Assembly: GCF_005502275.1 (NCBI RefSeq)
Contig: NZ_SWLZ01000019.1
Span: 30,438 to 94,437 of the forward strand
From: Robertmurraya siralis
Lineage (GTDB): Bacteria > Bacillota > Bacilli > Bacillales > Cytobacillaceae
Length of the DNA: 64,000 nt
Direction: 5' to 3'
In this document: positions 8,634-24,446 of the stretch, one piece after another
Layout of the letters: each line of letters begins with the position of its first letter
Position numbering within the stretch: position 1 is the stretch's first letter
Notes under the pieces: generated by a model
Seen by the model: the letters and a program-made list of their open reading frames with translations, nothing else
Database searches by the model: none
Told to the model about the DNA's origin: nothing
Position numbers and translations under genes: made by a program

Positions 8634-9404
8634 TTATTTGACACCAGGACAAGTTGTTATACATGATTCATAAAACACTTTCCACAAGTACAGCCCCTGC
8701 GGCGGTGCGGTCTTGCCTGCATAAATCCGATTTTTCTTTGCGAGGATAGCTGGAATATCCGCCACTGCAATTTTCCCAGCTCCAACCTGTAGCAATGTCC
8801 CTACCAATATTCTAACCATATTGTAAAGGAAACCATTCCCAACAAAGCGGAAAACAAGGAATCCTCCATCCTCCATTACCTCAATCTCATACATTTCCCT
8901 AACCTTATCCTCAACCTCTGTTTTAGCTGAGCAAAAGCTCGAAAAATCATGAACGCCGAGCAAGTGGCGACTAGCAGCCTTAATGGCCGCAATATCAATG
9001 GAATAGGGATAATGATAAGCAAAGTTGCGACGAAAAGGATCATGCGCTTGCTCTCTATAGACAAGATAACGATATTCTTTCGCCGTCACATCAAAACGGG
9101 CATGGAAAGTAGGCGCAACCTTTGTCACAGCAAGGATTGAGATATCGTCCGGAAGGAGAGTCTGCAGAGCGACACTCCACCTTTCCCCTGGGATCTGCAG
9201 CGGAGTGTCAAAATGAATGACTTGACCTCTGGCATGGACACCGGCATCAGTGCGTCCTGAAGCATACACCTTTACTACCTGTCCTTTATGAAGCTTTAGT
9301 AATGCCTGTTCTAGCTCACCCTGCACGGTACGTTTATTCGGTTGGATTTGATAACCTGAAAAGGCTGAACCATCATAAGCCAGCTCACATTTTAACCTCT
9401 GCAT
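8634..9404 (-). CDS. truA: tRNA pseudouridine(38-40) synthase TruA
   Basis: A 256-aa enzyme that isomerises uridines 38-40 in the tRNA anticodon arm. The catalytic Asp is Asp53 in [10 protein letters not shown]. The later motifs [14 protein letters not shown] and [16 protein letters not shown] are typical of TruA. It lies 15 nt after ecfT, as in B. subtilis, and is probably the last gene of the ecfA1-ecfA2-ecfT-truA unit. Confidence 0.97.
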   Translation of the reverse strand: MQRLKCELAYDGSAFSGYQIQPNKRTVQGELEQALLKLHKGQVVKVYASGRTDAGVHARGQVIHFDTPLQIPGERWSVALQTLLPDDISILAVTKVAPTFHARFDVTAKEYRYLVYREQAHDPFRRNFAYHYPYSIDIAAIKAASRHLLGVHDFSSFCSAKTEVEDKVREMYEIEVMEDGGFLVFRFVGNGFLYNMVRILVGTLLQVGAGKIAVADIPAILAKKNRIYAGKTAPPQGLYLWKVFYESCITTCPGVK

Positions 9405-9419
9405 ATTTTCTCCTTCTCC

Positions 9420-10217
9420 TTATGATCTGAAAAAGAATAGCGCTACCGCTATTACAACAAGCAATAACAGCATCAATGTATCGACCAGTCCCCAACGAAG
9501 CTGACGGTACCTGGTGCGTCCCTCGCCTCCACGATAGCCTCTTGCTTCCATCGCAATCGCCAGTTCCTCTGCCCGTTTAAAGGAACCGATAAACAACGGG
9601 ATTAACAATGGGATAATCGCTTTAATTCGTTCCTTCACCGGCCCTCCTGAAAACTCTACTCCGCGAGCTGTCTGAGCCTTCATAATCTTATCCGTTTCCT
9701 GCATCAAAGTGGGAATAAAACGCAAGGAAATGGACATCATAAGCGCTAATTCATGAACAGGAAATTTTATCCTCTTCAGCGGGTCAAGTAAAATTTCGAT
9801 CCCGTCTGTAATCTCAATTGGGGTCGTCGTTAATGTTAATAATGAAGTCATTAAAATTAAAAGGAAAAATCTTAGCGAAATAAAGATTCCCTTCTTTAAG
9901 CCTTCTTCATAAATCGTAACCCAGCCCCATTGAAAAATGATCTCCCCTTCCTTCGTGAAAAAAAGATGTAGGATCAAGGTGAATAAGACGAGCCAAAATA
10001 CTAGTTTTAATCCTCCGAACAAAAAGTGGAGCGGCACTTTTGAAGATAGAACCATAAATAATGTGTAGACTACTAATATGCCATACGTAATGGCATTATT
10101 AGCGATAAACACAACACAAACGAATGCAAACACGAGAATCAGTTTTGATCTTGGATCCATTCGGTGCAAGGGAGATTCCGCCGGGATATAACGACCAAAA
10201 ATCATTTTATCCATCAT
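9420..10217 (-). CDS. ecfT: ECF transporter transmembrane protein EcfT
   Basis: A 265-aa integral membrane scaffold of energy-coupling-factor importers for vitamins and similar substrates. Several hydrophobic helices span residues 25-130 and the C-terminus (about 243-263). The two cytoplasmic Ala-Arg-Gly coupling motifs that contact the ATPases are visible in AQTARGVEF and AMEARGYRG. It overlaps ecfA2 by 4 nt. No substrate-binding S component is in the window, so this is a shared group II module. Confidence 0.96.
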   Translation of the reverse strand: MMDKMIFGRYIPAESPLHRMDPRSKLILVFAFVCVVFIANNAITYGILVVYTLFMVLSSKVPLHFLFGGLKLVFWLVLFTLILHLFFTKEGEIIFQWGWVTIYEEGLKKGIFISLRFFLLILMTSLLTLTTTPIEITDGIEILLDPLKRIKFPVHELALMMSISLRFIPTLMQETDKIMKAQTARGVEFSGGPVKERIKAIIPLLIPLFIGSFKRAEELAIAMEARGYRGGEGRTRYRQLRWGLVDTLMLLLLVVIAVALFFFRS

Positions 10218-11083
10218 AATGGTTGTCCCCCTTTAAAAAGCTTTTCAATTTCTCCCGTCAGCTCTTCAATCGTCAAGCAAGTTTTGCCCAGCTTTGTCTG
10301 AAAAGCTTTCTCCACCTTCTGTTGGAATCGAACGACTTCAGGGACGTCTAACCCAAGCTCAAGCAGCCCTTCAGGAGAATGAAAGATTTCTTGCGGTGTG
10401 CCTTTCTTATATACTTGACCTCGATGCATAATTACAATTTGATCCGCATACAAAGAGGCGTCCTCCATACTATGGGTCACAAGAACAGTAGATAGGTTTC
10501 GTTTTTTATGGAGCTGATAAAACATCTCCATAATTTCCTTTCGTCCGCGTGGATCTAGACCTGCAGTAGGCTCGTCTAGGACGATGACATCCGGCTCCAT
10601 CGCCAGTACCCCAGCAATTGCGACACGCCTCATTTGTCCACCTGAAAGATCGAATGGTGACTTTTGGAGAATTTCTTCTGATAGTCCAACCTGTCTAATT
10701 GCTTCTCTGGCCCGTCTCTTTGCTGCTTCCTCAGTAACGCCGAAATTCATCGGTCCAAAACAAATATCCTTTTCTACTGTTTCTTCAAAGAGCTGATGCT
10801 CTGGAAATTGAAAGACAATCCCGACTCTTTTACGAATTTCTTTCAAATTCTTTTGCTTTTTCGCATTGGTCACTTCTCGCTCACCAATGACGACCTTTCC
10901 TTTTGTAGGCTTCAAAATCGCATTTAAATGCTGAAGAATGGTCGATTTCCCTGAGCCCGTATGGCCAATAATCGCGAGGTAAGTTCCCGATGGAATGTCA
11001 ATGGAGACATTTTCAATGGCCAAACGTTCAAAGGGTGAATTTGCTTGATAACGATATTCTACTTGCCGGAGTGAGATGTCCAT
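10214..11083 (-). CDS. ecfA2: ECF transporter ATPase EcfA2
   Basis: A 289-aa ABC ATPase. Walker A GHTGSGKST at residues 40-48, Q-loop in FQFPEHQLFEETV, signature LSGGQMRR, Walker B VIVLDEPTAGLDP, and the switch His in VTHSMEDAS. FPEHQLFEE is typical of the second ECF ATPase. It overlaps the 3' end of ecfA1 by 25 nt and ecfT by 4 nt, which suggests coupled translation of the three-subunit core. Confidence 0.96.
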   Translation of the reverse strand: MDISLRQVEYRYQANSPFERLAIENVSIDIPSGTYLAIIGHTGSGKSTILQHLNAILKPTKGKVVIGEREVTNAKKQKNLKEIRKRVGIVFQFPEHQLFEETVEKDICFGPMNFGVTEEAAKRRAREAIRQVGLSEEILQKSPFDLSGGQMRRVAIAGVLAMEPDVIVLDEPTAGLDPRGRKEIMEMFYQLHKKRNLSTVLVTHSMEDASLYADQIVIMHRGQVYKKGTPQEIFHSPEGLLELGLDVPEVVRFQQKVEKAFQTKLGKTCLTIEELTGEIEKLFKGGQPL

Positions 11084-11898
11084 AACTGTGCCACCAACGC
11101 TTCCTCTGATAGATAACTTTTGCTAACAGGAATGCCTTTTTCCCTCAGCATTTTGCTTATTTTCACTGGAAATGGAATGTCTAAGCCAAGCTTGACCAAT
11201 TCCTCATCCAATTGAAAAATTTCCTCAGGCGTACCCTCACGGTATAGTTGTCCGCGATTTAAGACAATCATCCGATCTGCCTTTGCCGCCTCTTCTAAAT
11301 CATGGGTAATGGAGATCACTGTCATATCATGATCTTCCTTCAGCTCTCGAATAACATTAAGGACTTCTTCTCTTCCCCGTGGGTCCAGCATCGAAGTTGC
11401 TTCATCCAACACAATAATTTGCGGACGGAGCGCAATAACACTTGCAATGGCTACACGCTGTTTTTGACCGCCTGACAACTGATGGGGTTCCTGTTGCAAA
11501 AATGCTTCCATTTGCACCTGTTTTAAAGAGTTTTCCACCCTCTCTACCATTTCTTCCCGGAGAATACCGTTATTCTCTAAACCAAAGGCGACGTCATCCT
11601 GAACAGTAGTACCCACAAATTGATTATCTGGATTTTGAAAAACCATTCCGATCAATTTTCGTGTTTCCCAAACCGTGTCTTCCGTCAATTCCAATTCTCC
11701 TATTTGAATCCTTCCTTTTTCAGGATATTGGAGGCCATTTAAAAGCTTAGCTAGTGTTGATTTTCCTGAACCATTATGTCCAACGATCGCTAGCCATTCA
11801 CCGTCATATATTTGTAAGGATACGTCCTTAAGGGCATATTCCTCTTGTCCTTCATATTTAAAATGTACATGCTCGATTGACACTAGTGGTTTATTCAT
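11059..11898 (-). CDS. ecfA1: ECF transporter ATPase EcfA1
   Basis: A 279-aa ABC ATPase that pairs with EcfA2. Walker A GHNGSGKST at residues 40-48, QNPDNQFVGTTVQDDVAFG at the Q-loop, signature LSGGQKQR, Walker B IIVLDEATSMLDP, switch His in ITHDLEEAA. It is the first gene of the ECF unit. In B. subtilis it follows rplQ closely; here more than 800 bp with terminator-like hairpins lies between them, so it probably has its own promoter. Confidence 0.96.
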   Translation of the reverse strand: MNKPLVSIEHVHFKYEGQEEYALKDVSLQIYDGEWLAIVGHNGSGKSTLAKLLNGLQYPEKGRIQIGELELTEDTVWETRKLIGMVFQNPDNQFVGTTVQDDVAFGLENNGILREEMVERVENSLKQVQMEAFLQQEPHQLSGGQKQRVAIASVIALRPQIIVLDEATSMLDPRGREEVLNVIRELKEDHDMTVISITHDLEEAAKADRMIVLNRGQLYREGTPEEIFQLDEELVKLGLDIPFPVKISKMLREKGIPVSKSYLSEEALVAQLWTSHSGK

Positions 11899-12242
11899 AA
11901 TATCCTCCTCTCAACTCCGCTTCACTTTACTATTCTTTTCTAAACTCTTAACGAAATCTACTATACCATTTTTTAAATAAGGATTGGGTACTGAGGAGAA
12001 AAAAAGAGGGGCGAAATGATGTTTCCTAGTTAAAGGACAAAAGCGCATGGCGCCTTCAAAGCAATTAAAGCTCGTATCGTTCCTTAGTGTTCTTCGCCAT
12101 ACAAACAATAAAGGGAACCTGCTGTTGACTTATCGTAAGTTGTAAAACCGAAATACTGATTTTTACTGGGACCTGTATTTGTTAGTCTTTGGCGACCTTG
12201 TGCTAGGAGGAAATACACTCTTAAAGAGTTCGAAATAATTCC

Positions 12243-12273
12243 CTTAAAAAAGAAAACTCGCCATTTTGGCGAG
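12243..12273 (-). terminator. Intrinsic terminator in rplQ-ecfA1 spacer
   Basis: On the minus strand CTCGCC-AAAAT-GGCGAG is followed by TTTTCTTTTTT. It lies about 450 nt beyond rplQ and no gene is visible between them, so what it ends is unclear. Confidence 0.75.
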
Positions 12274-12368
12274 CCTTTAGTATGCGAAGACAATTTAAAA
12301 ATATAAATAAGTTCACTATTTTTCAAAACAAATGTCTTCCATTGGCTCTAGTGTATTACATAAAGCCT

Positions 12369-12400
12369 GCACCTCTTTAAAAACCCTTTCAAAGAGGTGC
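12369..12400. repeat. Perfect 10-bp inverted repeat
   Basis: GCACCTCTTT (12369-12378) and AAAGAGGTGC (12391-12400) around a 12-nt loop. No T-run follows on either strand, so a terminator is unlikely; role unknown. Confidence 0.6.
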
Positions 12401-12532
12401 GTGAGCTAGACGTGACATGTAAAGCATAATTCCCGCTCATAAGTAAGGAGGAATTAGCGTAAAATAAAGATCCAAAAGATACATGCCCATCGTAACACTC
12501 TAGTAATGGCTTAGTTCAATCTTCTCTTACAG

Positions 12533-12577
12533 AAAAAGGGCAATGAACAAGTTTGTTCAAACTGTCCTATGCCCTTG
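12533..12577 (-). terminator. Probable terminator of the alpha operon after rplQ
   Basis: AAGGGCA (12570-12576 read on minus) pairs with TGCCCTT (12536-12542), with an inner TGAACAA/TTGTTCA stem, followed by TTTTC on the minus strand. Confidence 0.55.
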
Positions 12578-12585
12578 TTTGGTAG

Positions 12586-12712
12586 AAAAGCGTCAGCGCC
12601 TTTCCACACCCAACAAGCACAAGATCAGCCCACCCTTAAATGATGGATTGATTTATGGCAAAGGAACGATCAAGTTCTTCCTTTTCGAGGGTGTAGACGC
12701 TGCTGCTAAACA
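12586..12712. repeat. Diverged copy of a large palindromic intergenic repeat
   Basis: Shares the outline of the two repeats at 44861-45131: AAAAGCG, GCGCCTT, ACAAGCACAAGA, AGCC, GATTGATTTATGG, TCGAGGGTGTAG. The outer arms still pair (CAGCG with CGCTG, ACACCC with GGGTGT), but the inner hairpin seen in the other copies is lost. Confidence 0.6.
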
Positions 12713-12724
12713 TGAAAAAGGATA

Positions 12725-14094
<1,370 letters not shown>

Positions 14095-14267
14095 CAAATT
14101 ACCCTCCTTCAAAACGTCGAAATCTCAGTTAAGAGTCCTAACTGAAATTCCCCCTGTATACGTTCCCGATTGTGCACAACAACTGGATGAATGATTCTGT
14201 ATTTATTTGACAAAAAACATCTTACTTTTCCCATTATAGACAGGGATTTAAAATCTATACAGAAAAA

Positions 14268-14657
<390 letters not shown>

Positions 14658-14678
14658 TTAAAGTACCTCCTTTACCGA

Positions 14679-15044
14679 TTATTTCTTCTTGTTAGCTACA
14701 GTTTTACGTGGGCCTTTACGAGTACGAGCATTGTTCTTCGTATTTTGACCGCGAACAGGTAAACCACGACGATGACGAAGACCACGGTAGCTTCCGATTT
14801 CCATTAGACGCTTAATGTTTAAAGATACTTCACGACGAAGATCCCCTTCAACCTTTAGCTTGTCAATGATGTCACGGATTTTATTTAATTCATCTTCAGT
14901 TAAATCGCGAACGCGAGTGTTTTCAGAAACACCAGCTTCAGCTAAAACCTTTTGTGCTGTACTTTTACCAATACCATAAATGTATGTTAGAGAAATCACT
15001 ACACGCTTTTCACGTGGGACGTCTACACCAGCAATACGTGCCAT
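14679..15044 (-). CDS. rpsM: 30S ribosomal protein S13
   Basis: A 121-aa protein of the head that contacts L5 and the P-site tRNA. The N-terminus [16 protein letters not shown] and C-terminal [15 protein letters not shown] tail are typical. It follows rpmJ by 21 nt. Confidence 0.98.
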   Translation of the reverse strand: MARIAGVDVPREKRVVISLTYIYGIGKSTAQKVLAEAGVSENTRVRDLTEDELNKIRDIIDKLKVEGDLRREVSLNIKRLMEIGSYRGLRHRRGLPVRGQNTKNNARTRKGPRKTVANKKK

Positions 15045-15065
15045 TATATGCGCACCTCCTTAATA

Positions 15066-15227
<162 letters not shown>

Positions 15228-15245
15228 TTACACTCAATCTTGTTT

Positions 15246-15271
15246 GTAAAAATCCAAAAGCCGATTTTTAC
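15246..15271. repeat. Perfect hairpin in the infA-rpmJ spacer
   Basis: GTAAAAATC (15246-15254) and GATTTTTAC (15263-15271) with an 8-nt loop. It lies in a 232-bp spacer that is short in B. subtilis. It may be a regulatory or processing site; no T-run follows on the minus strand. Confidence 0.5.
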
Positions 15272-15411
15272 GTTAAAGTTCTTTGTATCCGCAATTAATA
15301 TAGTACGCAGGCACTTTTCTCAGCCCTTACATACAATTTCATTCCTACTAATCATGAATACGATACTAACATGGCTTGGATTAGGAACAAAGATTGAGAA
15401 AAGAGCCTCAC

Positions 15412-15630
15412 TTATTTAAAGCGGTAAGTAATTCTTCCGCGTGTTAAATCATATGGGGATAGCTCAACAGTTACTTTGTCACCTGGTAAAATACGAATAA
15501 AATGCATGCGAATCTTACCAGAAACATGAGCTAACACTGTATGACCATTTTCTAATTCTACCTTAAACATTGCATTCGGCAAAGTTTCAAGTACTGTACC
15601 TTCAATTTCAATTACATCATCTTTCGCCAT
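15412..15630 (-). CDS. infA: Translation initiation factor IF-1
   Basis: A 72-aa OB-fold protein that binds the A site of the 30S subunit during initiation. [20 protein letters not shown] and [17 protein letters not shown] are typical. It follows the KOW-protein gene by 73 nt. Confidence 0.98.
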   Translation of the reverse strand: MAKDDVIEIEGTVLETLPNAMFKVELENGHTVLAHVSGKIRMHFIRILPGDKVTVELSPYDLTRGRITYRFK

Positions 15631-15703
15631 CGAACTTAGTCTCCCTTCAAAGATTTATCATATTGTGGAAAAACCTTTCTCCTTCCACGCTAGTGAACAA
15701 ATC

Positions 15704-15988
15704 TTATTGATTATTGAATTCAAACTTTTTCAATGCATATCGCAGTTTTCCATTCGTTACGTGACCGGTTTCTAATAAACTTCTTTGAACTTCTAGAGAT
15801 ACATAATCAATTAGCTCGAGGTGTAATAGATTCTTCTTTTTCGGCCGGTCAAATTTCTTTTTATCGCCGTCCGCTACAAAAACAAAGCGATCATCTAACA
15901 ACCTTACTATTATAGCATATTGTCCTGCATCTCGCCCGTGTGAAATTAAGACTATTTGACCTAATTTTGATCGAGAAGGATAGTCCAT
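15704..15988 (-). CDS. KOW-domain RNA-binding protein (L14e-like)
   Basis: A 94-aa protein with an N-terminal KOW-like segment, [20 protein letters not shown], followed by a strand-rich stretch and a basic helix. It corresponds to the small protein between map and infA in B. subtilis (YbzG). Proteins of this kind resemble eukaryotic L14e/L27e, and a ribosome or rRNA contact is likely but not shown. It begins 15 nt after the map stop codon. Confidence 0.88.
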   Translation of the reverse strand: MDYPSRSKLGQIVLISHGRDAGQYAIIVRLLDDRFVFVADGDKKKFDRPKKKNLLHLELIDYVSLEVQRSLLETGHVTNGKLRYALKKFEFNNQ

Positions 15989-16003
15989 CCTTGGATCACC
16001 TTC

Positions 16004-17412
<1,409 letters not shown>

Positions 17413-17459
17413 TTAGGCTAAAACGGTATGGGAACCAGTTAGTTGTCCCCACGACCGAA

Positions 17460-18752
17460 TTATTTAATAAAACCTTTATAGTGACGTTTAACAAGCTGAG
17501 CTTCAAGTTGTTTCATCGTTTCAAGGGCAACCCCAATCACGATAAGCAAACTTGTTCCACCGATTTGCGCAGACTGAGGCAAACCAGCAAAATTTACGAA
17601 AAACACCGGCAATATTGCAATAGCCGCTAAGAAAATCGCACCAACAAATGTTAAACGATATAAGACACGAGTTAAATATTCCTGTGTACTCTTCCCTGGA
17701 CGAATACCTGGAATATAACCACCTTGTTTCTTCAAGTTATCAGCTACCTGTTCAGGATTAACTTGAATAAAGGCATAAAAATAAGTAAACGCAATAATTA
17801 GTGCGCTATAGATTACCATTCCGATTGGCTGTGAATAATCAAAAACTCTTTGAATCCACAATGTAACATTGTTTTGTTCAAAAAACTGCGCAATCGTGGT
17901 AGGTGTTACAATAAATGAAATTGCAAAGATAACCGGAATAACTCCAGCAGCATTTACTTTTAACGGTAAATGTGTGGATTGACCAGTAGGCGTACGCCCC
18001 GCCACCATACGTTTCGCGTATTGGATTGGAATTTTACGTAACGCTTGGTTAACGAAAATAACTCCAACAATAATCGCAATGACAGCAACCAAAATAAGAA
18101 GCATGGTCACGATACGAATGAATAGCGCATCTCCAGCGTTTTCGAATTGTTGAGCATAAATTTGATTTAATGTTGAAGGGATTCCTGATACGATACCTGC
18201 AAAGATGATAATCGAGATTCCGTTACCAACACCCTTGGACGTAATTTGCTCGCCAAGCCACATTAAAAACGCCGTTCCTGCCGTTAAAACCGTAGCAATT
18301 AGCAAATAGCTAGCGATACCAGGGTTGTTAATTAACATTCCGCCAGCCATGTTGTTGAAACCATACGACATCCCAAAAGCCTGAATGAACCCTAGAACGA
18401 TGGTGAAATAACGTGTAAATTGAGCTAATTTACGACGTCCCACTTCTCCTTGCTTAGACCATTCCGTAAACTTCGGTACAACATCCATTTGTAGCAATTG
18501 AATGATGATCGACGCTGTAATGTACGGCATGATTCCCATCGCTAAAATCGAGAAGTTCAATAATGCACCACCGCCAAACGTATTTAGTACACCAAATACA
18601 TTTAGCTGATCCTGAGCTTTTAAAACTTCAGCATCCACTCCCGGTACGGGAATAAATGTACCGATTCGGAAAACAATCAACATTAAAAGGGTGAATATGA
18701 TCTTTCGTCTTATATCACCCACGCGCATAAAATTGGAGATTGTCTGAAACAT
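17460..18752 (-). CDS. secY: Preprotein translocase channel subunit SecY
   Basis: A 430-aa membrane protein with ten predicted transmembrane helices that forms the Sec channel. [18 protein letters not shown] is the plug/TM2b region, and [17 protein letters not shown] lies in the ribosome- and SecA-binding loop. Its ATG overlaps the rplO stop by one base (TAATG). SecE is encoded at 46757-46936. Confidence 0.98.
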   Translation of the reverse strand: MFQTISNFMRVGDIRRKIIFTLLMLIVFRIGTFIPVPGVDAEVLKAQDQLNVFGVLNTFGGGALLNFSILAMGIMPYITASIIIQLLQMDVVPKFTEWSKQGEVGRRKLAQFTRYFTIVLGFIQAFGMSYGFNNMAGGMLINNPGIASYLLIATVLTAGTAFLMWLGEQITSKGVGNGISIIIFAGIVSGIPSTLNQIYAQQFENAGDALFIRIVTMLLILVAVIAIIVGVIFVNQALRKIPIQYAKRMVAGRTPTGQSTHLPLKVNAAGVIPVIFAISFIVTPTTIAQFFEQNNVTLWIQRVFDYSQPIGMVIYSALIIAFTYFYAFIQVNPEQVADNLKKQGGYIPGIRPGKSTQEYLTRVLYRLTFVGAIFLAAIAILPVFFVNFAGLPQSAQIGGTSLLIVIGVALETMKQLEAQLVKRHYKGFIK

Positions 18753-19192
18753 TAAATCACCTCTAAGTTACCGCCGGCAGCTTCAATTGCTTCCTTAGCA
18801 GCAGAGGAGAATTTATGAGCTTTAATTGTAAGCTTTTTCTCTAACTTGCCGTTAGCAAGAATCTTGATTCCTGCTTTTTCTTTGCTTACAATCCCTGTTT
18901 CGATAAGAAGTTCTGGAGAAACGACTGTACCGTCTTCGAAACGATTTAAAGCATCAAGGTTAACGATCGCATACTCTTTACGGTTGATATTTGTAAATCC
19001 ACGTTTTGGTAAACGACGGAATAGAGGTGTTTGACCACCCTCAAATCCTGGACGTACGCCACCGCCCGAACGAGCATTTTGACCTTTATGACCTTTACCA
19101 GCAGTCTTACCATTACCAGACCCAATACCGCGTCCCTTACGTTTACGTTCGTGACGAGATCCTTCTGCAGGTTTTAATTCATGAAGTTTCAT
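18752..19192 (-). CDS. rplO: 50S ribosomal protein L15
   Basis: A 146-aa protein with the long N-terminal Gly/Arg/Lys-rich extension ([20 protein letters not shown]) that threads into 23S rRNA. It follows rpmD by 32 nt and touches secY. Confidence 0.98.
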   Translation of the reverse strand: MKLHELKPAEGSRHERKRKGRGIGSGNGKTAGKGHKGQNARSGGGVRPGFEGGQTPLFRRLPKRGFTNINRKEYAIVNLDALNRFEDGTVVSPELLIETGIVSKEKAGIKILANGKLEKKLTIKAHKFSSAAKEAIEAAGGNLEVI

Positions 19193-19224
19193 GTTGGCAC
19201 CTCCTTATTTTAAGAAGAATTAAA

Positions 19225-19407
19225 TTATATTTCTTTCACTGTTACTAAGTGAGCAACTTTGTTAATCATTCCACGGATAGCAGGATTATCATTTTTCTCC
19301 ACTGTTTGATGCATTTTGCGAAGACCTAATGCTTTAACAGTTTCCTTTTGATCCTGTGGGCGACCAATAACACTGCGAGTGAGGGTAATTTCTAATTTGT
19401 TAGCCAT
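19225..19407 (-). CDS. rpmD: 50S ribosomal protein L30
   Basis: A 60-aa protein. [17 protein letters not shown] and [18 protein letters not shown] fit bacterial L30. It lies between rpsE and rplO, the standard place. Confidence 0.97.
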   Translation of the reverse strand: MANKLEITLTRSVIGRPQDQKETVKALGLRKMHQTVEKNDNPAIRGMINKVAHLVTVKEI

Positions 19408-19420
19408 TTGATTTCCCTCC

Positions 19421-19921
19421 TTATCCTAACAGTTCTTCTACTGACTTACCACGTAATTTCGCTACGTCTTCAGCACGTTTTAATTGTTTTAATCCGTCCA
19501 CAGTGGCACGAACCATATTAATTGGTGTATTTGTTCCTAATGATTTAGAAAGGATATCACCAACACCAGCCAATTCCAGAACCGCACGAACTGGTCCTCC
19601 AGCGATAACTCCTGTACCTTCAGAAGCTGGCTTAAGAAGAATTTCACCAGCGCCAAAGTGTCCGATAACTTGGTGAGGAAGAGTAGATCCTACCATAGGC
19701 ACTTCGATTAAGTTTTTCTTCGCATCTTCAATTGCTTTACGGATAGCATCTGGTACCTCTTGAGCTTTCCCAGTACCAAATCCAACGTGACCGTTTTTGT
19801 CTCCTACTACTACAAGAGCAGAGAAACGAAAACGACGTCCACCTTTTACAACCTTCGCTACACGATTAACTGTAACTACGCGTTCTTCAAGTTCAAGTTT
19901 GTTTGGATCAATACGACGCAT
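19421..19921 (-). CDS. rpsE: 30S ribosomal protein S5
   Basis: A 166-aa protein of the mRNA entry tunnel. The N-terminal double-stranded RNA-binding-like domain includes [19 protein letters not shown], the loop linked to spectinomycin binding; the C-terminal domain begins near residue 85. Confidence 0.98.
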   Translation of the reverse strand: MRRIDPNKLELEERVVTVNRVAKVVKGGRRFRFSALVVVGDKNGHVGFGTGKAQEVPDAIRKAIEDAKKNLIEVPMVGSTLPHQVIGHFGAGEILLKPASEGTGVIAGGPVRAVLELAGVGDILSKSLGTNTPINMVRATVDGLKQLKRAEDVAKLRGKSVEELLG

Positions 19922-19944
19922 CTATTGTGTCCCTCCTTTGTCTC

Positions 19945-20307
19945 TTAAAATTCTAACCCATTTTCACGAGCTGCATCAGCCAAAGCTTTCACACGTCCGT
20001 GATATAAATAACCTCCACGGTCAAAAACAACAGCTTTTAAACCTTTTTCTACTGCGCGCTTTGCAACCAATTCTCCGACCTTAACTGCTGCATCAACGTT
20101 TCCAGTAGATTCAAGACTAACTTCTTTATCTAAAGTTGAAGCACTTACTAAAGTAACTCCATTCACATCGTCAATGAGTTGCGCATAAATGTGTTTGCTA
20201 GAACGGAACACATTTAAACGAGGACGAGCTGCAGTACCAGAAAGTTTAGAACGCACACGTGCGTGTCTTTTCTTACGGGTTGCATTTTTATCAGCCTTCG
20301 TAATCAT
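19945..20307 (-). CDS. rplR: 50S ribosomal protein L18
   Basis: A 120-aa 5S rRNA-binding protein. [18 protein letters not shown] and [17 protein letters not shown] are typical. It lies between rplF and rpsE. Confidence 0.98.
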   Translation of the reverse strand: MITKADKNATRKKRHARVRSKLSGTAARPRLNVFRSSKHIYAQLIDDVNGVTLVSASTLDKEVSLESTGNVDAAVKVGELVAKRAVEKGLKAVVFDRGGYLYHGRVKALADAARENGLEF

Positions 20308-20339
20308 TTAGGTCACTCCTTTCGTTTACCTACGCGGCA

Positions 20340-20876
20340 TTACTTACCTGTTTTACCTTCTTTACGACGAACATATTCGCCTTCGTAACGAATTCCTTTA
20401 CCTTTATAAGGCTCTGGCGGACGAACATCACGGATGTTAGCTGCTAATGCACCAACACGCTCTTTGTTAATTCCTTTTACAGTTACCTTAGTATTTGAAG
20501 GAACTTCGATTTCAAGGCCTTCTTCAGGCTCGATTTCAACAGGATGAGAGTAACCAACGTTCAATACAAGTTTCTTTCCTTGCTTTTGAGCACGGTAACC
20601 GACACCGATAAGTTCTAAATTTCTTTCAAAACCTTTAGAAACACCTTCTACCATGTTTGCAAGTAGTGCACGAGTTGTACCGTGAATAGTACGGTGTTCT
20701 TTAGATTCAGAAGGACGAACTACGTTAATTACGTTCTCTTCCATTTTAATTTCCATATCAGGGCTGAATGAACGACTTAATTCACCTTTAGGACCTTTTA
20801 CAGTTACGACGCTGCCGTTAATAGTAACGGTAACACCTGCTGGAATTTCAATTGGTTTTTTTCCTACACGAGACAT
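20340..20876 (-). CDS. rplF: 50S ribosomal protein L6
   Basis: A 178-aa protein made of two similar halves, sitting near the factor-binding site. [15 protein letters not shown] and the C-terminal [17 protein letters not shown] are diagnostic. Confidence 0.98.
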   Translation of the reverse strand: MSRVGKKPIEIPAGVTVTINGSVVTVKGPKGELSRSFSPDMEIKMEENVINVVRPSESKEHRTIHGTTRALLANMVEGVSKGFERNLELIGVGYRAQKQGKKLVLNVGYSHPVEIEPEEGLEIEVPSNTKVTVKGINKERVGALAANIRDVRPPEPYKGKGIRYEGEYVRRKEGKTGK

Positions 20877-20907
20877 TTATTGCACCTCCATTCTTTAAGA
20901 AACTCTA

Positions 20908-21306
20908 TTACCAAACGTAAGCTAATACTTCTCCGCCAACTTGTTTAGCGCGAGCTTCTTTATCTGTAAGAACGCCTTGAGAAGTAGATACTAATGCGAT
21001 ACCAAGTCCGTTTAGTACACGTGGTACTTCGTTCGTTTTAGCATAAACACGAAGACCAGGCTTGCTGATACGTTTTAAACCTGTGATAACACGTTCGTTG
21101 TTAGCACCGTATTTTAAGAAAATACGAATGATGCCTTGCTTGTTATCCTCGATATATTCAACATCACGAATGAAACCTTCACGCTTTAAAATTTCAGCGA
21201 TCTCTTTCTTAATATTAGAAGCAGGAACCTCTAATTTTTCGTGACGAACCATATTCGCATTACGGATGCGAGTTAGCAAATCTGCAATTGGATCTGTCAT
21301 GACCAT
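20908..21306 (-). CDS. rpsH: 30S ribosomal protein S8
   Basis: A 132-aa central-domain 16S rRNA-binding protein. [18 protein letters not shown] at the N-terminus and [19 protein letters not shown] near the C-terminus are typical. Confidence 0.98.
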   Translation of the reverse strand: MVMTDPIADLLTRIRNANMVRHEKLEVPASNIKKEIAEILKREGFIRDVEYIEDNKQGIIRIFLKYGANNERVITGLKRISKPGLRVYAKTNEVPRVLNGLGIALVSTSQGVLTDKEARAKQVGGEVLAYVW

Positions 21307-21336
21307 TGTTTTTTACCTCCTTCCCAGAAATGGGGT

Positions 21337-21540
<204 letters not shown>

Positions 21541-21547
21541 TTAGCGA

Positions 21548-22087
<540 letters not shown>

Positions 22088-22114
22088 TCATTGTACCTCC
22101 CTTCTTCATTTGAA

Positions 22115-22426
22115 CTATTTATCTAGAACTTCACCGGATTTTTTTGCAACACGTACTTTTTTGCCATCTTCCACTTTGTAGCCTACGCGAGTTGGCTCAC
22201 CAGACTTCGGATCGATTGGCATTACGTTTGATACATGAATAGGTGCCTCCTGGCTGATGATTCCACCGTTAGGATTCACTTGGCTAGGCTTAGAGTGTTT
22301 TTTAACGATATTTACACCTTCAACTAAGACACGGCTTTGTTTTGGGTAAGCTGCTAAAATCACACCTGATTTGCCTTTATCCTTACCAGAGATGACCATT
22401 ACTTTATCACCTTTTTTTACATGCAT
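22115..22426 (-). CDS. rplX: 50S ribosomal protein L24
   Basis: A 103-aa KOW-domain protein that initiates large-subunit assembly. The start at 22426 ([19 protein letters not shown]) is chosen because AAGGAGGTG lies about 8 nt upstream; an in-frame start eight codons earlier would lie within that ribosome binding site. Confidence 0.97.
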   Translation of the reverse strand: MHVKKGDKVMVISGKDKGKSGVILAAYPKQSRVLVEGVNIVKKHSKPSQVNPNGGIISQEAPIHVSNVMPIDPKSGEPTRVGYKVEDGKKVRVAKKSGEVLDK

Positions 22427-22462
22427 CTGTTCGCACCTCCTTAAAGGCAATTAGTTTTGAAA

Positions 22463-22858
<396 letters not shown>

Positions 22859-22871
22859 CTAATTCCGAGCA

Positions 22872-23135
22872 TTATATAATGACAGCTTTTTCTACTACTT
22901 CTACTAAACGGAAACGTTTAGTTGCGGAAAGTGGGCGAGTTTCCATAATACGTACAACATCGCCGATTTTTGCTTGGTTCTGCTCATCATGAGCTTTGTA
23001 CTTTTTAGAGTACTTAACGCGTTTACCGTATAATGGATGCTTCTTGTATGTTTCAACAAGTACAGTAACTGTCTTATCCATTTTGTCTGAAACGACACGT
23101 CCAGTGTAAACTTTGCGTTGGTTGCGTTCACTCAT
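22872..23135 (-). CDS. rpsQ: 30S ribosomal protein S17
   Basis: An 87-aa OB-fold protein that binds 16S rRNA early in assembly. [19 protein letters not shown] and [19 protein letters not shown] are typical. Confidence 0.98.
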   Translation of the reverse strand: MSERNQRKVYTGRVVSDKMDKTVTVLVETYKKHPLYGKRVKYSKKYKAHDEQNQAKIGDVVRIMETRPLSATKRFRLVEVVEKAVII

Positions 23136-23157
23136 TGTGCGAACCTCCTCTCAAAGA

Positions 23158-24446
<1,289 letters not shown>

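Larger units (their letters stand above)
11899..12724. other. Long spacer between rplQ and ecfA1
   Basis: About 825 bp with no credible gene. On the minus strand it holds, in order of transcription: a diverged palindromic repeat (12586-12712), a terminator-like hairpin (12533-12577), a perfect 10-bp hairpin without T-run (12369-12400) and a strong terminator (12243-12273). Open frames of 65-87 codons here overlap these hairpins and lack ribosome binding sites. A TATAGT on the minus strand near 11961 could serve ecfA1, but its -35 is poor. Confidence 0.55.

Noticed and set aside
12084..12326. 80-aa minus-strand frame in the rplQ-ecfA1 spacer
   Set aside because: It includes an intrinsic terminator within the frame and has no recognisable features.
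12586..12712. Repeats considered as CRISPR units or an insertion-sequence remnant
   Set aside because: The repeats are long palindromes with no spacers, no transposase fragments and no target duplications.
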